Counted from the stretch's first letter, positions 27,260-34,943 are shown. The stretch: DNA of 45,018 nt from a candidate division LCP-89 bacterium (GCA_025774555.1 JALGVT010000041.1:1-45018); one strand, 5' to 3'. The notes: generated from the sequence alone by a model not told the origin. Program-made: numbers and translations.

Positions 27260-28264
27260 ATGCCACAACCAACCACAGATAAACTGCTGCGCGAACTGGA
27301 GAAGGGCGAGAAGTTTGTCGGTTTTGTCGCCGTTCGAGCGATCAATATTCGACAGCGCAGGGACGGCGAACCGTTCCTGGTCGTCGATTTCTCAGATAAA
27401 TCGGGCAGGCTGTCCGGTAAACTCTGGGATCAGGTGGACGAGTGGCAGGACACTCTTGAAGTCGGACAGATTGTCAAACTCGCCGGTGCGATCACCACTT
27501 ATCAGGATCAGAAAGAGATCACGGTTGAACGGCTTCGACCGGTTACCAAAGATGATCCCGTCGAACGCAGCAAACTGATCCCATCCAGCGAACATCCGGT
27601 TGATGAGATGCGCCGCCATCTGCGCCGCCTGATAGAAGGAATTGAGCAGCCCGAACTGCGCAGCTTCCTGCGCCGCTTCTTCGACGATCCGGAGATATCG
27701 GAAGCATACTTTGAGGCTCCGGCAGGAAAGCTCTGGCATCACGCATATCTGGGCGGATTGGCTGAACATTCCCTGACCCTTGCCGAGATTCTGTTGAAGA
27801 TTGCGGAAATCTATCCTGCCGCGAACAGGGACCTGCTCGTTGCCGGAGCTCTGCTCCACGACATCGGTAAAATCGAAGAGTACAAGTGGGATGTGACCAT
27901 CGATTTTACCGACCGTGGACGGCTGATCGGACATATCGTCATCGGGCAGAGCATACTGGAGCGATTTCGCGAAAAGAACCGTGAGGTTCCGCAGGATATA
28001 TGGGATCAGGTGATTCATCTGGTGCTCTCTCACCAGGGCACAAAAGAGCAGGGATCACCCGTGGAACCGATGACTTTAGAAGCGATTCTCCTCTACACCG
28101 CCGACGAGATGGATTCCAAAGCGAACGCCTTCAACCGCATCATCAAGCGCAGCCGCGAACAGGGCGACCGCTGGACTGAATACGTCAAGATCATGAACCG
28201 CTATCTCTTCGCCGGTAAAAAGACGGAAACCGAAGAACCGCCCGAAGAAGGGAAGTTGTTTTAG
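27260..28264 (+). CDS. 3'-5' exoribonuclease YhaM family (OB fold plus HD domain)
   Basis: 334 residues. The N-terminal OB-fold nucleic-acid-binding domain (about 15-100, FVGFVAVRAINIRQRRDGEPFLVVDFSD...GKLWD) is followed by an HD phosphohydrolase domain (about 155-300) with HHAYLGGLAEHS, LLHDIGK and a later LVLSHQG. This order is that of YhaM/CBF1 exonucleases that degrade RNA (and single-strand DNA). The region upstream of the gene is full of repeats, and no strong ribosome site precedes the ATG. The last residues are charged (KKTETEEPPEEGKLF). Confidence 0.85.
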   Translation: MPQPTTDKLLRELEKGEKFVGFVAVRAINIRQRRDGEPFLVVDFSDKSGRLSGKLWDQVDEWQDTLEVGQIVKLAGAITTYQDQKEITVERLRPVTKDDPVERSKLIPSSEHPVDEMRRHLRRLIEGIEQPELRSFLRRFFDDPEISEAYFEAPAGKLWHHAYLGGLAEHSLTLAEILLKIAEIYPAANRDLLVAGALLHDIGKIEEYKWDVTIDFTDRGRLIGHIVIGQSILERFREKNREVPQDIWDQVIHLVLSHQGTKEQGSPVEPMTLEAILLYTADEMDSKANAFNRIIKRSREQGDRWTEYVKIMNRYLFAGKKTETEEPPEEGKLF

Positions 28265-28272
28265 CTTCACCC

Positions 28273-28320
28273 GGGAATTAATTCCCAGGCTGATTTGGCG
28301 CTGTCCTACTGAAGTAGGAC
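28273..28320. repeat. Two-hairpin intergenic element
   Basis: A perfect 14-base palindrome GGGAATTAATTCCC (28273-28286) followed by GTCCTAC, TGAA, GTAGGAC (28303-28320). It lies just past the YhaM-like gene; an A-run, not a T-run, follows, so it is not a terminator for that gene. Architecture like the element at 27104-27155. Confidence 0.6.
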
Positions 28321-28451
28321 GCTAAAAAACCTGTAAATTCCGCCTCTGGGGGGCTGTTCTGGAGTTCCATACAGGCAAGCGGGAATAGCGTTAATAGAAC
28401 GATCATAATTTATCGAAATGGCATAAAAATTTAATAGACAAAGGACTTATA

Positions 28452-29501
28452 ATGGACTTAAAAGAGTTGCTAAAAACGTTATGTGAAGCGTTTGGACCTC
28501 CAGGATTCGAGGATGACGTTCGTGCGATTATAAGGGAGCAGATCACACCGCTGGTGGACAGCATTGAGGAAGACGCTATCGGTAATATGACCGGCTGGAT
28601 AAAGGGTAAGAGCGAAGATGTTGTCATGTTGGACGCTCATACCGACGAAGTCGGATTCATGATCTCGCATATCGACGATAAAGGATTCCTGCGTTTTGCG
28701 CCTCTGGGCGGATGGGACGCACGACAGTTCCCCAGCGCCCGTGTGACCATTCGGGGCAAAGACGGTTACCTTCACGGTACCATAGGGTTTACGCCGCCGC
28801 ATATAACCAAACCTGAGGAGCGTACCAAAGCGATCCCGCCTGAAAAACTGGCTATCGACATCGGTGTAAAATCTAAAACTGAAGCGGAAGATATGGGGAT
28901 TCGTCCGGGTACGCCGGGAATTTTGGATGGGAATATTGTGGAGCTCGCCAATAACCGCCTACTGGGCAAGGCATTCGATGACCGCGCTGGCTGCGCGGCA
29001 TTGATTTATATCCTTGAGCAGATAAAGGGACAGAAGCTCCCCTTCACTCTGGCGTTTAATTTCGCCACATCTGAGGAGTTGGGACTGCGAGGCGCGAAAG
29101 TCTCGGCATTTCGCATCGCACCGAAGATAGCGTTGGTTCTTGAGACGACGACAACCGGCGATTTCCCGGGAGTGCCGGCTGATCAATCGCCCTGCGAGAT
29201 GGGCAAAGGTGTGGCGATTACCGTAGCGGATAGGACGATGGTTACTTCACCGCGCATGGTGCGCTTCCTCCAGGAAGTTGCCACTGAACGCAACATTCCA
29301 CACCAGCTTAAACAGCCTCTGTTCGGCGGGACCAACGCCGGGGAGATCCACCTGTCCCGATCCGGCGTGCTGACCGGTGTTCTCGCCAATCCGAGCCGCT
29401 ATATCCACGGTCCGTCATCCATCCTGGATTTCGGCGACTTTGAAGCGAAAATCCAGTTAGCGCTGGCGGCTCTTGAAGAGATCCCCAAACGGCTTATGTA
29501 A
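28452..29501 (+). CDS. M42-family aminopeptidase
   Basis: Two-metal exopeptidase of the glutamyl/deblocking aminopeptidase group, 349 residues. Metal ligands are visible: H63 in DAHTDEVG, D176 in KAFDDRAG, E208/E209 in TSEELG, and H319 in RYIHGPSS. At the remaining ligand position the sequence has LETTTTGD (E231), where many relatives have Asp. AAGGA stands six bases before the ATG. Likely makes large cytosolic complexes that trim peptides, as known for the family. A repeat element follows 29 bases later. Confidence 0.92.
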   Translation: MDLKELLKTLCEAFGPPGFEDDVRAIIREQITPLVDSIEEDAIGNMTGWIKGKSEDVVMLDAHTDEVGFMISHIDDKGFLRFAPLGGWDARQFPSARVTIRGKDGYLHGTIGFTPPHITKPEERTKAIPPEKLAIDIGVKSKTEAEDMGIRPGTPGILDGNIVELANNRLLGKAFDDRAGCAALIYILEQIKGQKLPFTLAFNFATSEELGLRGAKVSAFRIAPKIALVLETTTTGDFPGVPADQSPCEMGKGVAITVADRTMVTSPRMVRFLQEVATERNIPHQLKQPLFGGTNAGEIHLSRSGVLTGVLANPSRYIHGPSSILDFGDFEAKIQLALAALEEIPKRLM

Positions 29502-29530
29502 AAAACGAGCTGGCTGAATATAACAAAAAA

Positions 29531-29692
29531 GGCTGTCCCAAAAGCATAGAATCGCGTCATTGTCCCATAGGGATGCCTACGGCACGAGGAATCCGTCAGC
29601 CGACAGATGACGTGGCAATCTCTTGTTTTACAAAATCTTAGGGATCGCCACACTTCGTTCGCGATGACAATAGATGGACTTTTAGGACAGCC
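29531..29692. repeat. MITE-like repeat, copy 2, with a 22-base insertion
   Basis: Second copy of the element at 21481-21624. The core is 162 bp against 140 bp in copy 1; the whole difference is a 22-base insertion (29562-29583) made of two 11-base palindromes, TCCCATAGGGA then TGCCTACGGCA. The terminal repeats are GGCTGTCCCAAAAG and CTTTTAGGACAGCC (one mismatch). It lies between two convergent genes and could also act as a bidirectional terminator. Confidence 0.85.
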
Positions 29693-29714
29693 CCTTTTTA
29701 TTTATCTATCAAGC

Positions 29715-30053
29715 TCAAGATGGTTCTACTTTGCGTCTTTGCTCTTTTCTCAAGGAGCGACGCTTCTTGTCAGCAAGCCTCTGCTCTCTAATTCTGGCAG
29801 GCACTCTGGTTCGCAGCCGTGGCTTGGCTGGACGGCGTCTTTTATTGAGCTTATCCAGCAGCCTTTCCAAGGCAATTTTCCGGTTGCGGTATTGAGATCG
29901 TCTCTCGCGCGCAATCGCCGTCAGTCCCGTGGCGACATGAATCGCCTTTACACCGGATGAAGTGCGATTGGCATGCTGCCCACCAGGTCCACCCGAAGTG
30001 AAAGTTTCAAACCGAATGTCTTCCGCGTACTTTTCCGGATCTAATCCGGGCAT
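29715..30053 (-). CDS. Release-factor-like GGQ protein (RF-1 domain, ArfB/PrfH-like)
   Basis: 112 residues: only the peptidyl-tRNA hydrolysis domain of class I release factors, with the catalytic GGQ in TSGGPGGQHANRTSSGVKAIH (about residues 21-41), followed by a very basic tail (KLNKRRRPAKPRLRTRVPARIREQRL...). No stop-codon recognition domain. Proteins of this build rescue stalled ribosomes (ArfB-like) or act on damaged ribosomes; which one is not clear. GGAG lies ten bases before the ATG. Confidence 0.85.
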   Translation of the reverse strand: MPGLDPEKYAEDIRFETFTSGGPGGQHANRTSSGVKAIHVATGLTAIARERRSQYRNRKIALERLLDKLNKRRRPAKPRLRTRVPARIREQRLADKKRRSLRKEQRRKVEPS

Positions 30054-30115
30054 AATGAACCTGCTCCGGCATAACCTGCATAAACCGCTTTAAGTGATAG
30101 CGTCCAGTGTTAAAA

Positions 30116-30688
30116 TCAGTACTGCTTGATCGTATCGATCAATGGCATATCCAGAACAATACGTTCATCAGCTTCGCGTTCTAAGTCCAACCCTCTCGGC
30201 ATTTTTGGACAATACGCCAGATGAACAACCACCGATTCATTTTTCGCAATTCTTATCGCAGGGCTGAAATCATCATCAGCCGCCAGAACGACAGCGTGCT
30301 GAATATCCTTACGAACCGCCAGTGTGATCAAGTCGATAGAAAGTTGTACGTCCACTGCTTTCTGGACATATCCAACGTTACCTTGATCATCATAAATCCG
30401 GAGAACCTTTCCTTTGCGGACTTCAAATCGGGGGTGAAATTCGAGAGCCTTTAAAAACCGGTGCTTGTTATCGTATCTCTCTCGGTCTTGAGGTGTGGGA
30501 GTCATTGGAAGGTAGGGAAGAGCGCCATAGTAATAGGTTCGCAGTAATGCAATGTTTTCTGAGGATACTTCCCGAACTTTCCGCCACAGGAAATCCGATA
30601 ACTTGTTAAAATCAATCCTCACATTCGACAAACGCAATTCGCGAACTTTTTCAAGGTACTCACCATCAATGAAGATAGCACAACGCAT
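30116..30688 (-). CDS. NYN-domain (LabA/DUF88-like) protein
   Basis: 190 residues with a PIN-like nuclease fold: N-terminal IFIDGEYLEKV (first Asp), QKAVDVQLSIDLITLAVRKDIQHAVVLAADDDFSPAIRIAK (two further acidic clusters). NYN domains are predicted metal-dependent RNases. The start is set at the ATG at 30688, preceded by AGAGG; the frame is open 16 codons further but without a ribosome site. It stands alone between the GGQ protein and tRNA-Pro. Confidence 0.85.
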   Translation of the reverse strand: MRCAIFIDGEYLEKVRELRLSNVRIDFNKLSDFLWRKVREVSSENIALLRTYYYGALPYLPMTPTPQDRERYDNKHRFLKALEFHPRFEVRKGKVLRIYDDQGNVGYVQKAVDVQLSIDLITLAVRKDIQHAVVLAADDDFSPAIRIAKNESVVVHLAYCPKMPRGLDLEREADERIVLDMPLIDTIKQY

Positions 30689-30808
30689 GATATACCTCTT
30701 AATAGTTAATATATCCCGGCAGTAACGCTTAAGCAATATACAATAGTGACCGGGTTTGTTTCACTAATCGATTTTTTTATAGTTATTAACTCGTTCAGTT
30801 ACGATGTG

Positions 30809-30882
30809 TCGGGGCGACTGGATTTGAACCAGCGACTCCATGCTCCCGAAGCATGTGCGCTACCAGGCTGCGCTACGCCCCG
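30809..30882 (-). tRNA. tRNA-Pro (anticodon CGG)
   Basis: 74 bases on the minus strand. Acceptor stem CGGGGCG / CGCCCCG with discriminator A; anticodon stem CATGC / GCATG with loop TTCGGGA, anticodon CGG; T arm with GGTTCAAATCC. First pair C-G, usual for tRNA-Pro. The CCA end is not coded. A 7-bp tandem repeat begins 9 bases upstream of its 5' end. Confidence 0.95.
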
Positions 30883-30890
30883 ATGATTAC

Positions 30891-30981
30891 AAGCTACAAG
30901 CTACAAGCTAAAAGCTAAAAGCTAAAAGCTAAAAGCTAAAAGCTAAAAGCTAAAAGCTAAAAGCTAAAAGCTAAAAGCTAA
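30891..30981. repeat. Tandem heptamer repeat, 13 units
   Basis: Two units of AAGCTAC followed by eleven of AAGCTAA, exactly 91 bases with no slip. It lies directly upstream of tRNA-Pro (minus strand), so any promoter of that tRNA must lie inside or beyond it. Perfect short arrays of this kind vary in copy number by slippage. Confidence 0.95.
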
Positions 30982-31013
30982 AAAGGAAGTCCATCTAACA
31001 ATTCAAACTTTAT

Positions 31014-31042
31014 AATATATATTAGAAACTAACTGAATGCAA
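31014..31042 (-). promoter_or_regulatory. Possible promoter reading through the heptamer array to tRNA-Pro
   Basis: TTGCAT (31037-31042), 17-base spacer, TATATT (31014-31019). The -10 is good, the -35 weak. The transcript would carry about 125 bases, including the whole heptamer array, before the tRNA. Confidence 0.35.
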
Positions 31043-31073
31043 GAGAGATTCAAAGTAATACTCAAACGGCTGC

Positions 31074-31577
31074 CTAAAGAGCGAAAATTGCCCTTACTGC
31101 TGTTGAACCGCCCAGCACTATGCTGGTGACCAGAATCCCCGCAATGATAACGCCGATAATAATCGCTGGCAGCGCTAAACGAAAACGCACGCCGAATACA
31201 AACGCGGCCAGAGCTCCAGTCCAGGCGCCGGTTCCCGGCAGAGGAATGGCAACCAATAAAATCAAGCCGATAAACTCGAATCTCTCTACAATCTTCCCTT
31301 TCCGCCGTGTTCTGGCAAAGAGCCACTCGAAGAAGCGATCCATCAACTTCCAGCGGCGCAGCCAGTTCGATACTGGTTCGAGCAATAGCAACAAGGGTAT
31401 AATCGGCACAAAATTACCGAGCAGCGCCCAGGTGAGCGCGCTCTGCCAGCTCATGCCGCCTGCCAGCATAGCCCAGGGGATGGCTCCGCGTAACTCCAGC
31501 ACCGGCAGCATAGCCAGGAAAAATGTAATCCAGCTTGAAGGGATACCTGATAGTAGCGTTGCAACATGCTCAGCCAT
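31074..31577 (-). CDS. Small multidrug-export-like membrane protein (COG2426 type)
   Basis: 167 residues, almost wholly hydrophobic with four to five membrane segments. The motif LPVLELRGAIPWAMLAGG near the N-terminus and IPLPGTGAWTGALAAFVFG in the middle are typical of the 'putative small multi-drug export protein' family (Sm_multidrug_ex), which shares features with DedA-like proteins. The start at 31577 overlaps the pcm stop by 8 bases (ATGGCTGA). Transport function is not proven for the family. Confidence 0.8.
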   Translation of the reverse strand: MAEHVATLLSGIPSSWITFFLAMLPVLELRGAIPWAMLAGGMSWQSALTWALLGNFVPIIPLLLLLEPVSNWLRRWKLMDRFFEWLFARTRRKGKIVERFEFIGLILLVAIPLPGTGAWTGALAAFVFGVRFRLALPAIIIGVIIAGILVTSIVLGGSTAVRAIFAL

Positions 31578-32238
31578 TTTGCCATCCTTCACGTCCGATC
31601 AGGGGAACGAAAACGCATCCGCCGCCGTTGCGCGTCTCAACACCTGAAGCAGTTTTAGTAATTACCATAAGTTCCTGTTGAAAACGTTCTCCGGCGGGAA
31701 TGACCATAATGCCGCCTTCAGCAAGCTGGTTGACGAGCGTTTCTGGAACAGACGGCGCGCCAGCCGTCACAATGATCCTGTCATAGGGTGCGAATTCAGC
31801 CCAGCCTATCGTTCCGTCGCCAACTCGGGTTAATACGTTATCGAACCCTTCGTTTTCAAGAATCTGCCTTGCTCGTCTGGATAGATTGTGACTGCGCTCA
31901 ATTGTAAAAACTTTCGCTGCTAATTCTGCCAGTATCGCAGTCTGGTATCCTGAACCAGTCCCGATTTCAAGCACTTTTTCATCACCATTTAAACGAAGCA
32001 GCTCCGTCATTAGTGCTACCATGAAAGGTTGACTGATGGTCTGTTCTTCACCGATGGGGAGGGGTGTGTCTTCATAAGCGCGGTTCCGCAAGCCTTCTCC
32101 TACGAAAATCTCGCGAGGAATGCGGTTCATAACCTGCAACACTCGTTCATCGATGATGTCTCGGGCTATCAGTTGTTCGCGTACCATGCTCTGTCTGGCG
32201 CGCCACATCCCCTGTCTTTTGTTATCAGCTTTATTCAT
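31570..32238 (-). CDS. pcm: Protein-L-isoaspartate O-methyltransferase
   Basis: Uses SAM to methylate isoaspartyl residues in damaged proteins, 222 residues. The SAM-binding motif VLEIGTGSGYQTAILAEL, the upstream TISQPFMVALMTELL and the YDRIIVTAGAP motif are diagnostic. It overlaps the glycosyltransferase stop (ATGAATAA) and the start of the membrane protein, so the three genes form one coupled operon. Confidence 0.95.
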   Translation of the reverse strand: MNKADNKRQGMWRARQSMVREQLIARDIIDERVLQVMNRIPREIFVGEGLRNRAYEDTPLPIGEEQTISQPFMVALMTELLRLNGDEKVLEIGTGSGYQTAILAELAAKVFTIERSHNLSRRARQILENEGFDNVLTRVGDGTIGWAEFAPYDRIIVTAGAPSVPETLVNQLAEGGIMVIPAGERFQQELMVITKTASGVETRNGGGCVFVPLIGREGWQNG

Positions 32239-32908
32239 ATAATGAGCGCAGCAGCGCCTTTAAAAAACGAATTGTTTCCGGGAATTTACGCAGAAAGCTG
32301 CGTTCTCCTCTGTAGATTGTCGGTATTGCCACCCAGCCGATCCTGCCGTTTAAACGCCGGGTCTTGAAGATCATTTCAACTTCGATATCGTAGCTTTTCG
32401 ATTGAATCTTCAAGCGGCGCAGAAAAGCAGTTTTTATGGCGCGATATCCACACTGAACGTCAGGCATCTTCTGACCTGTCCGCAGACTTATAAGCGCCGA
32501 ACTGAAGCTGTTCGAGAATCGCCGCGCCATGGGCATGGTCGAAAAATCACCGCGCCTGTTTCCTATTATTAGATCGAAATTATTTCTATTTGCGGCTTGT
32601 TGGAAATCGGGTATCTTTACAGGATCATGCTGGCCGTCGGCGTCAAGACAGATTATCCAGTCAACATCCCAATGGAGGACCTCACTGAAACCGTCCTGAA
32701 GAGCCAATCCCTTACCGCCGTTTTCATTCCGTTGTAATAACTGAACTCCTCGACTAACGACGATATCAGCGGTTTTATCCGTCGATCCATCATCCACGAT
32801 GAGAATACGCTCCTGCGGGATATGTTTTTCAATCCCTTCTATAACAGCGCCGATAGCGTCGGCGGCGTTATATGCAGGAATAACCACTGCCCAGGAAAGT
32901 TCACTCAT
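32231..32908 (-). CDS. Family 2 glycosyltransferase (dolichyl-phosphate mannose synthase-like)
   Basis: 225 residues, GT-A fold only, no membrane segment. VVIPAYNAADAIGAVIEGI, IVDDGSTDKT and the DxD-type CLDADGQHDP are visible, then NRRGDFSTMPMARRFSNSF and a CGYRAIK block. Likely transfers a sugar from a nucleotide sugar to a polyprenyl phosphate or glycan; substrate unknown. First gene of the GT-pcm-membrane protein operon. Confidence 0.9.
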   Translation of the reverse strand: MSELSWAVVIPAYNAADAIGAVIEGIEKHIPQERILIVDDGSTDKTADIVVSRGVQLLQRNENGGKGLALQDGFSEVLHWDVDWIICLDADGQHDPVKIPDFQQAANRNNFDLIIGNRRGDFSTMPMARRFSNSFSSALISLRTGQKMPDVQCGYRAIKTAFLRRLKIQSKSYDIEVEMIFKTRRLNGRIGWVAIPTIYRGERSFLRKFPETIRFLKALLRSLYE

Positions 32909-33103
32909 AATATAAACCGAAAAGGTAAAAAAATAACGGAATTATGCCGTTAACAAACCCACGTAAATAATCGTATTACTACAAGCCTCCGTACTTGCAC
33001 TTTATTTCTTACCCGACTAATTAACCGTCGGTTTTTATGCATGAATGGATGGAGAGCATTGTCCGCCGAACTATTTCATCAGCACCATCTTTCTGTTGTA
33101 TAC

Positions 33104-33931
33104 TTACTTGAATGCTTTGAGTTCTTGACCTACCAGTGCCAAGCTATTAATCCAGCCTGTTCCAATCTGTTTTTTCCTTTGATCAAATGCGATTACTTTA
33201 TACCACGGATAATATTCATCATTCTTTGCTACCTCAAGAACTTTAAATATACCCCCTTCAGGAATCTGCTTCACATGTTGCAGTGCTGCTAGGGGATCGG
33301 CGGGGTTATGCGAAGGCATGAGAGACGTTTGTTCTGAAACGATGTATTCTTGACCAATGTCAAGTTTTACAGGGTCCAAACTAGGATATGACGGCCTCCC
33401 CACAGTAGATGAATCCAGTGGATAGTATACCTCAATTTCAGCCTCGACGGTACGATAAGCGTTTATTGCTTTATGAGACTTTACTTTCTCACCACCGAGC
33501 TTCAGGTTTCTTTCACCAAACCGAGGATTTGATTGATTAATAGGAGTTCCCATCCCTACTGTAATCTTATCGCTGATGGAGGCAACATCAAAGCCTATTC
33601 CAAGCCTAGACATTTCTTCCTGCTTCTTTTCCAGCGCAGATTCCCATTTTTTATCGGCAATGGATATACTATGCTTTGATCTCCATTTTCCGACGGTGCT
33701 GAATCCTGAGAAGTAGTCTATGGAGTACTCATCGGGATTACCCTTTTCAAAATAGGACCGCGATACGCTAACCCAGACCTTGGTATCGTCAGGTAGATCA
33801 GTATCAACCGAAAGATCGAGTACCGATCCCGTAACCATAATGATCAACTCAAATTGATTACATGCAACTTGCGCCGATGCCGATGTACAGATCAGCACCG
33901 CTGTTAATATGAAACAATTACGAAACTTCAT
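33104..33931 (-). CDS. Secreted hypothetical protein with C-terminal SH3-like region
   Basis: 275 residues, not assigned to a family. A signal peptide (MKFRNCFILTAVLICTSASA) is followed by a region of about 170 residues rich in strands (VTGSVLDLSVDTDLPDDTKVWVSVSR...). A C-terminal stretch (GGIFKVLEVAKNDEYYPWYKVIAFDQRKKQIGTGWINSLAL) has the look of a bacterial SH3 domain. AGGAG stands six bases before the ATG. Probably periplasmic or surface-exposed. Confidence 0.75.
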   Translation of the reverse strand: MKFRNCFILTAVLICTSASAQVACNQFELIIMVTGSVLDLSVDTDLPDDTKVWVSVSRSYFEKGNPDEYSIDYFSGFSTVGKWRSKHSISIADKKWESALEKKQEEMSRLGIGFDVASISDKITVGMGTPINQSNPRFGERNLKLGGEKVKSHKAINAYRTVEAEIEVYYPLDSSTVGRPSYPSLDPVKLDIGQEYIVSEQTSLMPSHNPADPLAALQHVKQIPEGGIFKVLEVAKNDEYYPWYKVIAFDQRKKQIGTGWINSLALVGQELKAFK

Positions 33932-34030
33932 TTTCTTCTCCTGTTATGCAATCAGCATACATCCGCGTACTCCTATAAAGCGGAGTGAATTGCCAGCTAT
34001 ATTGCGTTCTCCATAAACTATATTCGCTTT

Positions 34031-34183
34031 TCAATACCTCGATATTCCCTTGTCCTTCAGCCGCTCCTCCACCGTCTCTGGATCTGCCTCGAACATCTTC
34101 TTGATGGCCTCTTCGGGTTTCAGGGGATGCAACGATAACGGCTTCTCGTACTTGGGCTCTGGAGTCTCTTTTTTCATTTTCAT
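34031..34183 (-). CDS. Small hypothetical protein (PLSLHPLKPEEA type)
   Basis: 50 residues, charged and Lys/Glu/Pro-rich: a short basic start, then PLSLHPLKPEEAIKKMFEADP and a charged end. I recall small proteins with a similar PLSLHPL...EEAL motif in many genomes, without known function, but could not search. I start at the ATG at 34183; the frame is open to a GTG at 34222, but that falls just next to a TATAAT box (34226-34231), so the longer form is unlikely. Divergent from the gene at 34355. Confidence 0.6.
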   Translation of the reverse strand: MKMKKETPEPKYEKPLSLHPLKPEEAIKKMFEADPETVEERLKDKGISRY

Positions 34184-34201
34184 AACATATACTTCTACTT
34201 T

Positions 34202-34231
34202 TTGTTTTTTCTCTATGAACACTGTATTATA
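34202..34231 (+). promoter_or_regulatory. Overlapping divergent promoters
   Basis: On the plus strand TTGTTT (34202-34207), 17-base spacer, TATTAT (34225-34230). On the minus strand a perfect TATAAT occupies 34226-34231 (no clear -35). The two -10 boxes lie on top of one another, so the 50-aa gene and the 183-aa gene would compete for polymerase. Confidence 0.5.
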
Positions 34232-34234
34232 TTA

Positions 34235-34346
34235 GAGCTGGGGTCAACCTACCGAGACCCCTTCGCGTAGTATCCGCGTAGGCGATCGTGATGAGGGGAA
34301 GCGCCAGCTCCACCGACCTCTTAATCCCAGCCCCATTAACTAGGAG
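34235..34346 (+). promoter_or_regulatory. Structured 5' leader of the 183-aa gene, with mutually exclusive stems
   Basis: Transcription from the plus promoter should begin near 34237. GAGCTGG (34235-34241) can pair with CCAGCTC (34304-34310); overlapping GCTGGG can instead pair with CCCAGC (34326-34331), close to the ribosome site AGGAG (34342-34346); and overlapping GGGGTC (34240-34245) pairs with GACCCC (34256-34261). These pairings exclude each other, as in RNA switches. No known riboswitch class recognised. Confidence 0.4.
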
Positions 34347-34354
34347 TACGACCT

Positions 34355-34906
34355 ATGGGAAACTCAAGATTCTTAGATTGGATGATTAACTTCGGCTACC
34401 CAGCAGCACCCGATTCATATCTACTCCAATTACATAGCGGGATCAAGGATGCTTTAGCTGAAGATGATGCCATCCCACAAGGAAAACCGAAAAAGTACGG
34501 CGTTAGAGGATTTAGAGATTTCAAAGATCAGACTGATGCTCTCGAAGTTGAACTGGACAAGAGACCCGTCAAGTACAATAAGATAGAATGGTTATCCATG
34601 CAATTAATATGTCGAAATTTGCGATTCCTCCGAGACAATATCCCGGAGGCCCAATCCGGAGGATTACGCAATGCAGGAATATCTGATTTCGATGCTGAAA
34701 AGCATGAATCAGACCCCGAAGCCTGTACTAATGAAGTACTTGAACGTTATTGCTATTTCTATAGTAACAACACCGGTGTTGTACCGGACGTATTTGGTCG
34801 TCTCTGGCCTGATCGGTTGCGTACCGAGGATTTAACTCAGCAATGGAAAGATACCTTTGGGAAACCCGGTGGCCATTATGGCAACCCACCCTACCGGAAG
34901 CCCTGA
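34355..34906 (+). CDS. Unknown protein, 183 residues
   Basis: I do not recognise a family. No signal peptide or membrane segment. N-terminal MGNSRFLDWMINFGYPAAPDS, a middle part rich in charged and aromatic residues (KKYGVRGFRDFKDQTDALEVELDKRP, YNKIEWLSMQLICRNLRFLRDNIP), and a C-terminal tail with FGKPGGHYGNPPYRKP. Probably cytosolic and mostly helical. AGGAG stands eight bases before the ATG, at the end of a structured leader. It is followed after 37 bases by a 71-aa gene, with which it forms a small two-gene cassette. Confidence 0.7.
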   Translation: MGNSRFLDWMINFGYPAAPDSYLLQLHSGIKDALAEDDAIPQGKPKKYGVRGFRDFKDQTDALEVELDKRPVKYNKIEWLSMQLICRNLRFLRDNIPEAQSGGLRNAGISDFDAEKHESDPEACTNEVLERYCYFYSNNTGVVPDVFGRLWPDRLRTEDLTQQWKDTFGKPGGHYGNPPYRKP

Positions 34907-34943
34907 TGTTTATTTCAAGGAACTAACCATTAAGGAACTGATT

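Noticed and set aside
28303..28330. Hairpin after the YhaM-like gene as its terminator
   Set aside because: The stem is followed by an A-run in the direction of transcription, not a T-run.
29607..29960. A 117-codon plus-strand ORF
   Set aside because: It starts in the repeat and runs antisense to the GGQ protein; no ribosome site or family pattern.
30891..30981. The heptamer array as a CRISPR
   Set aside because: Units are 7 bases with no spacers and no cas genes nearby; it is a simple tandem repeat.
33041..33292. An 83-codon plus-strand ORF
   Set aside because: Antisense to the 3' end of the secreted SH3-like protein gene and without supporting signals.
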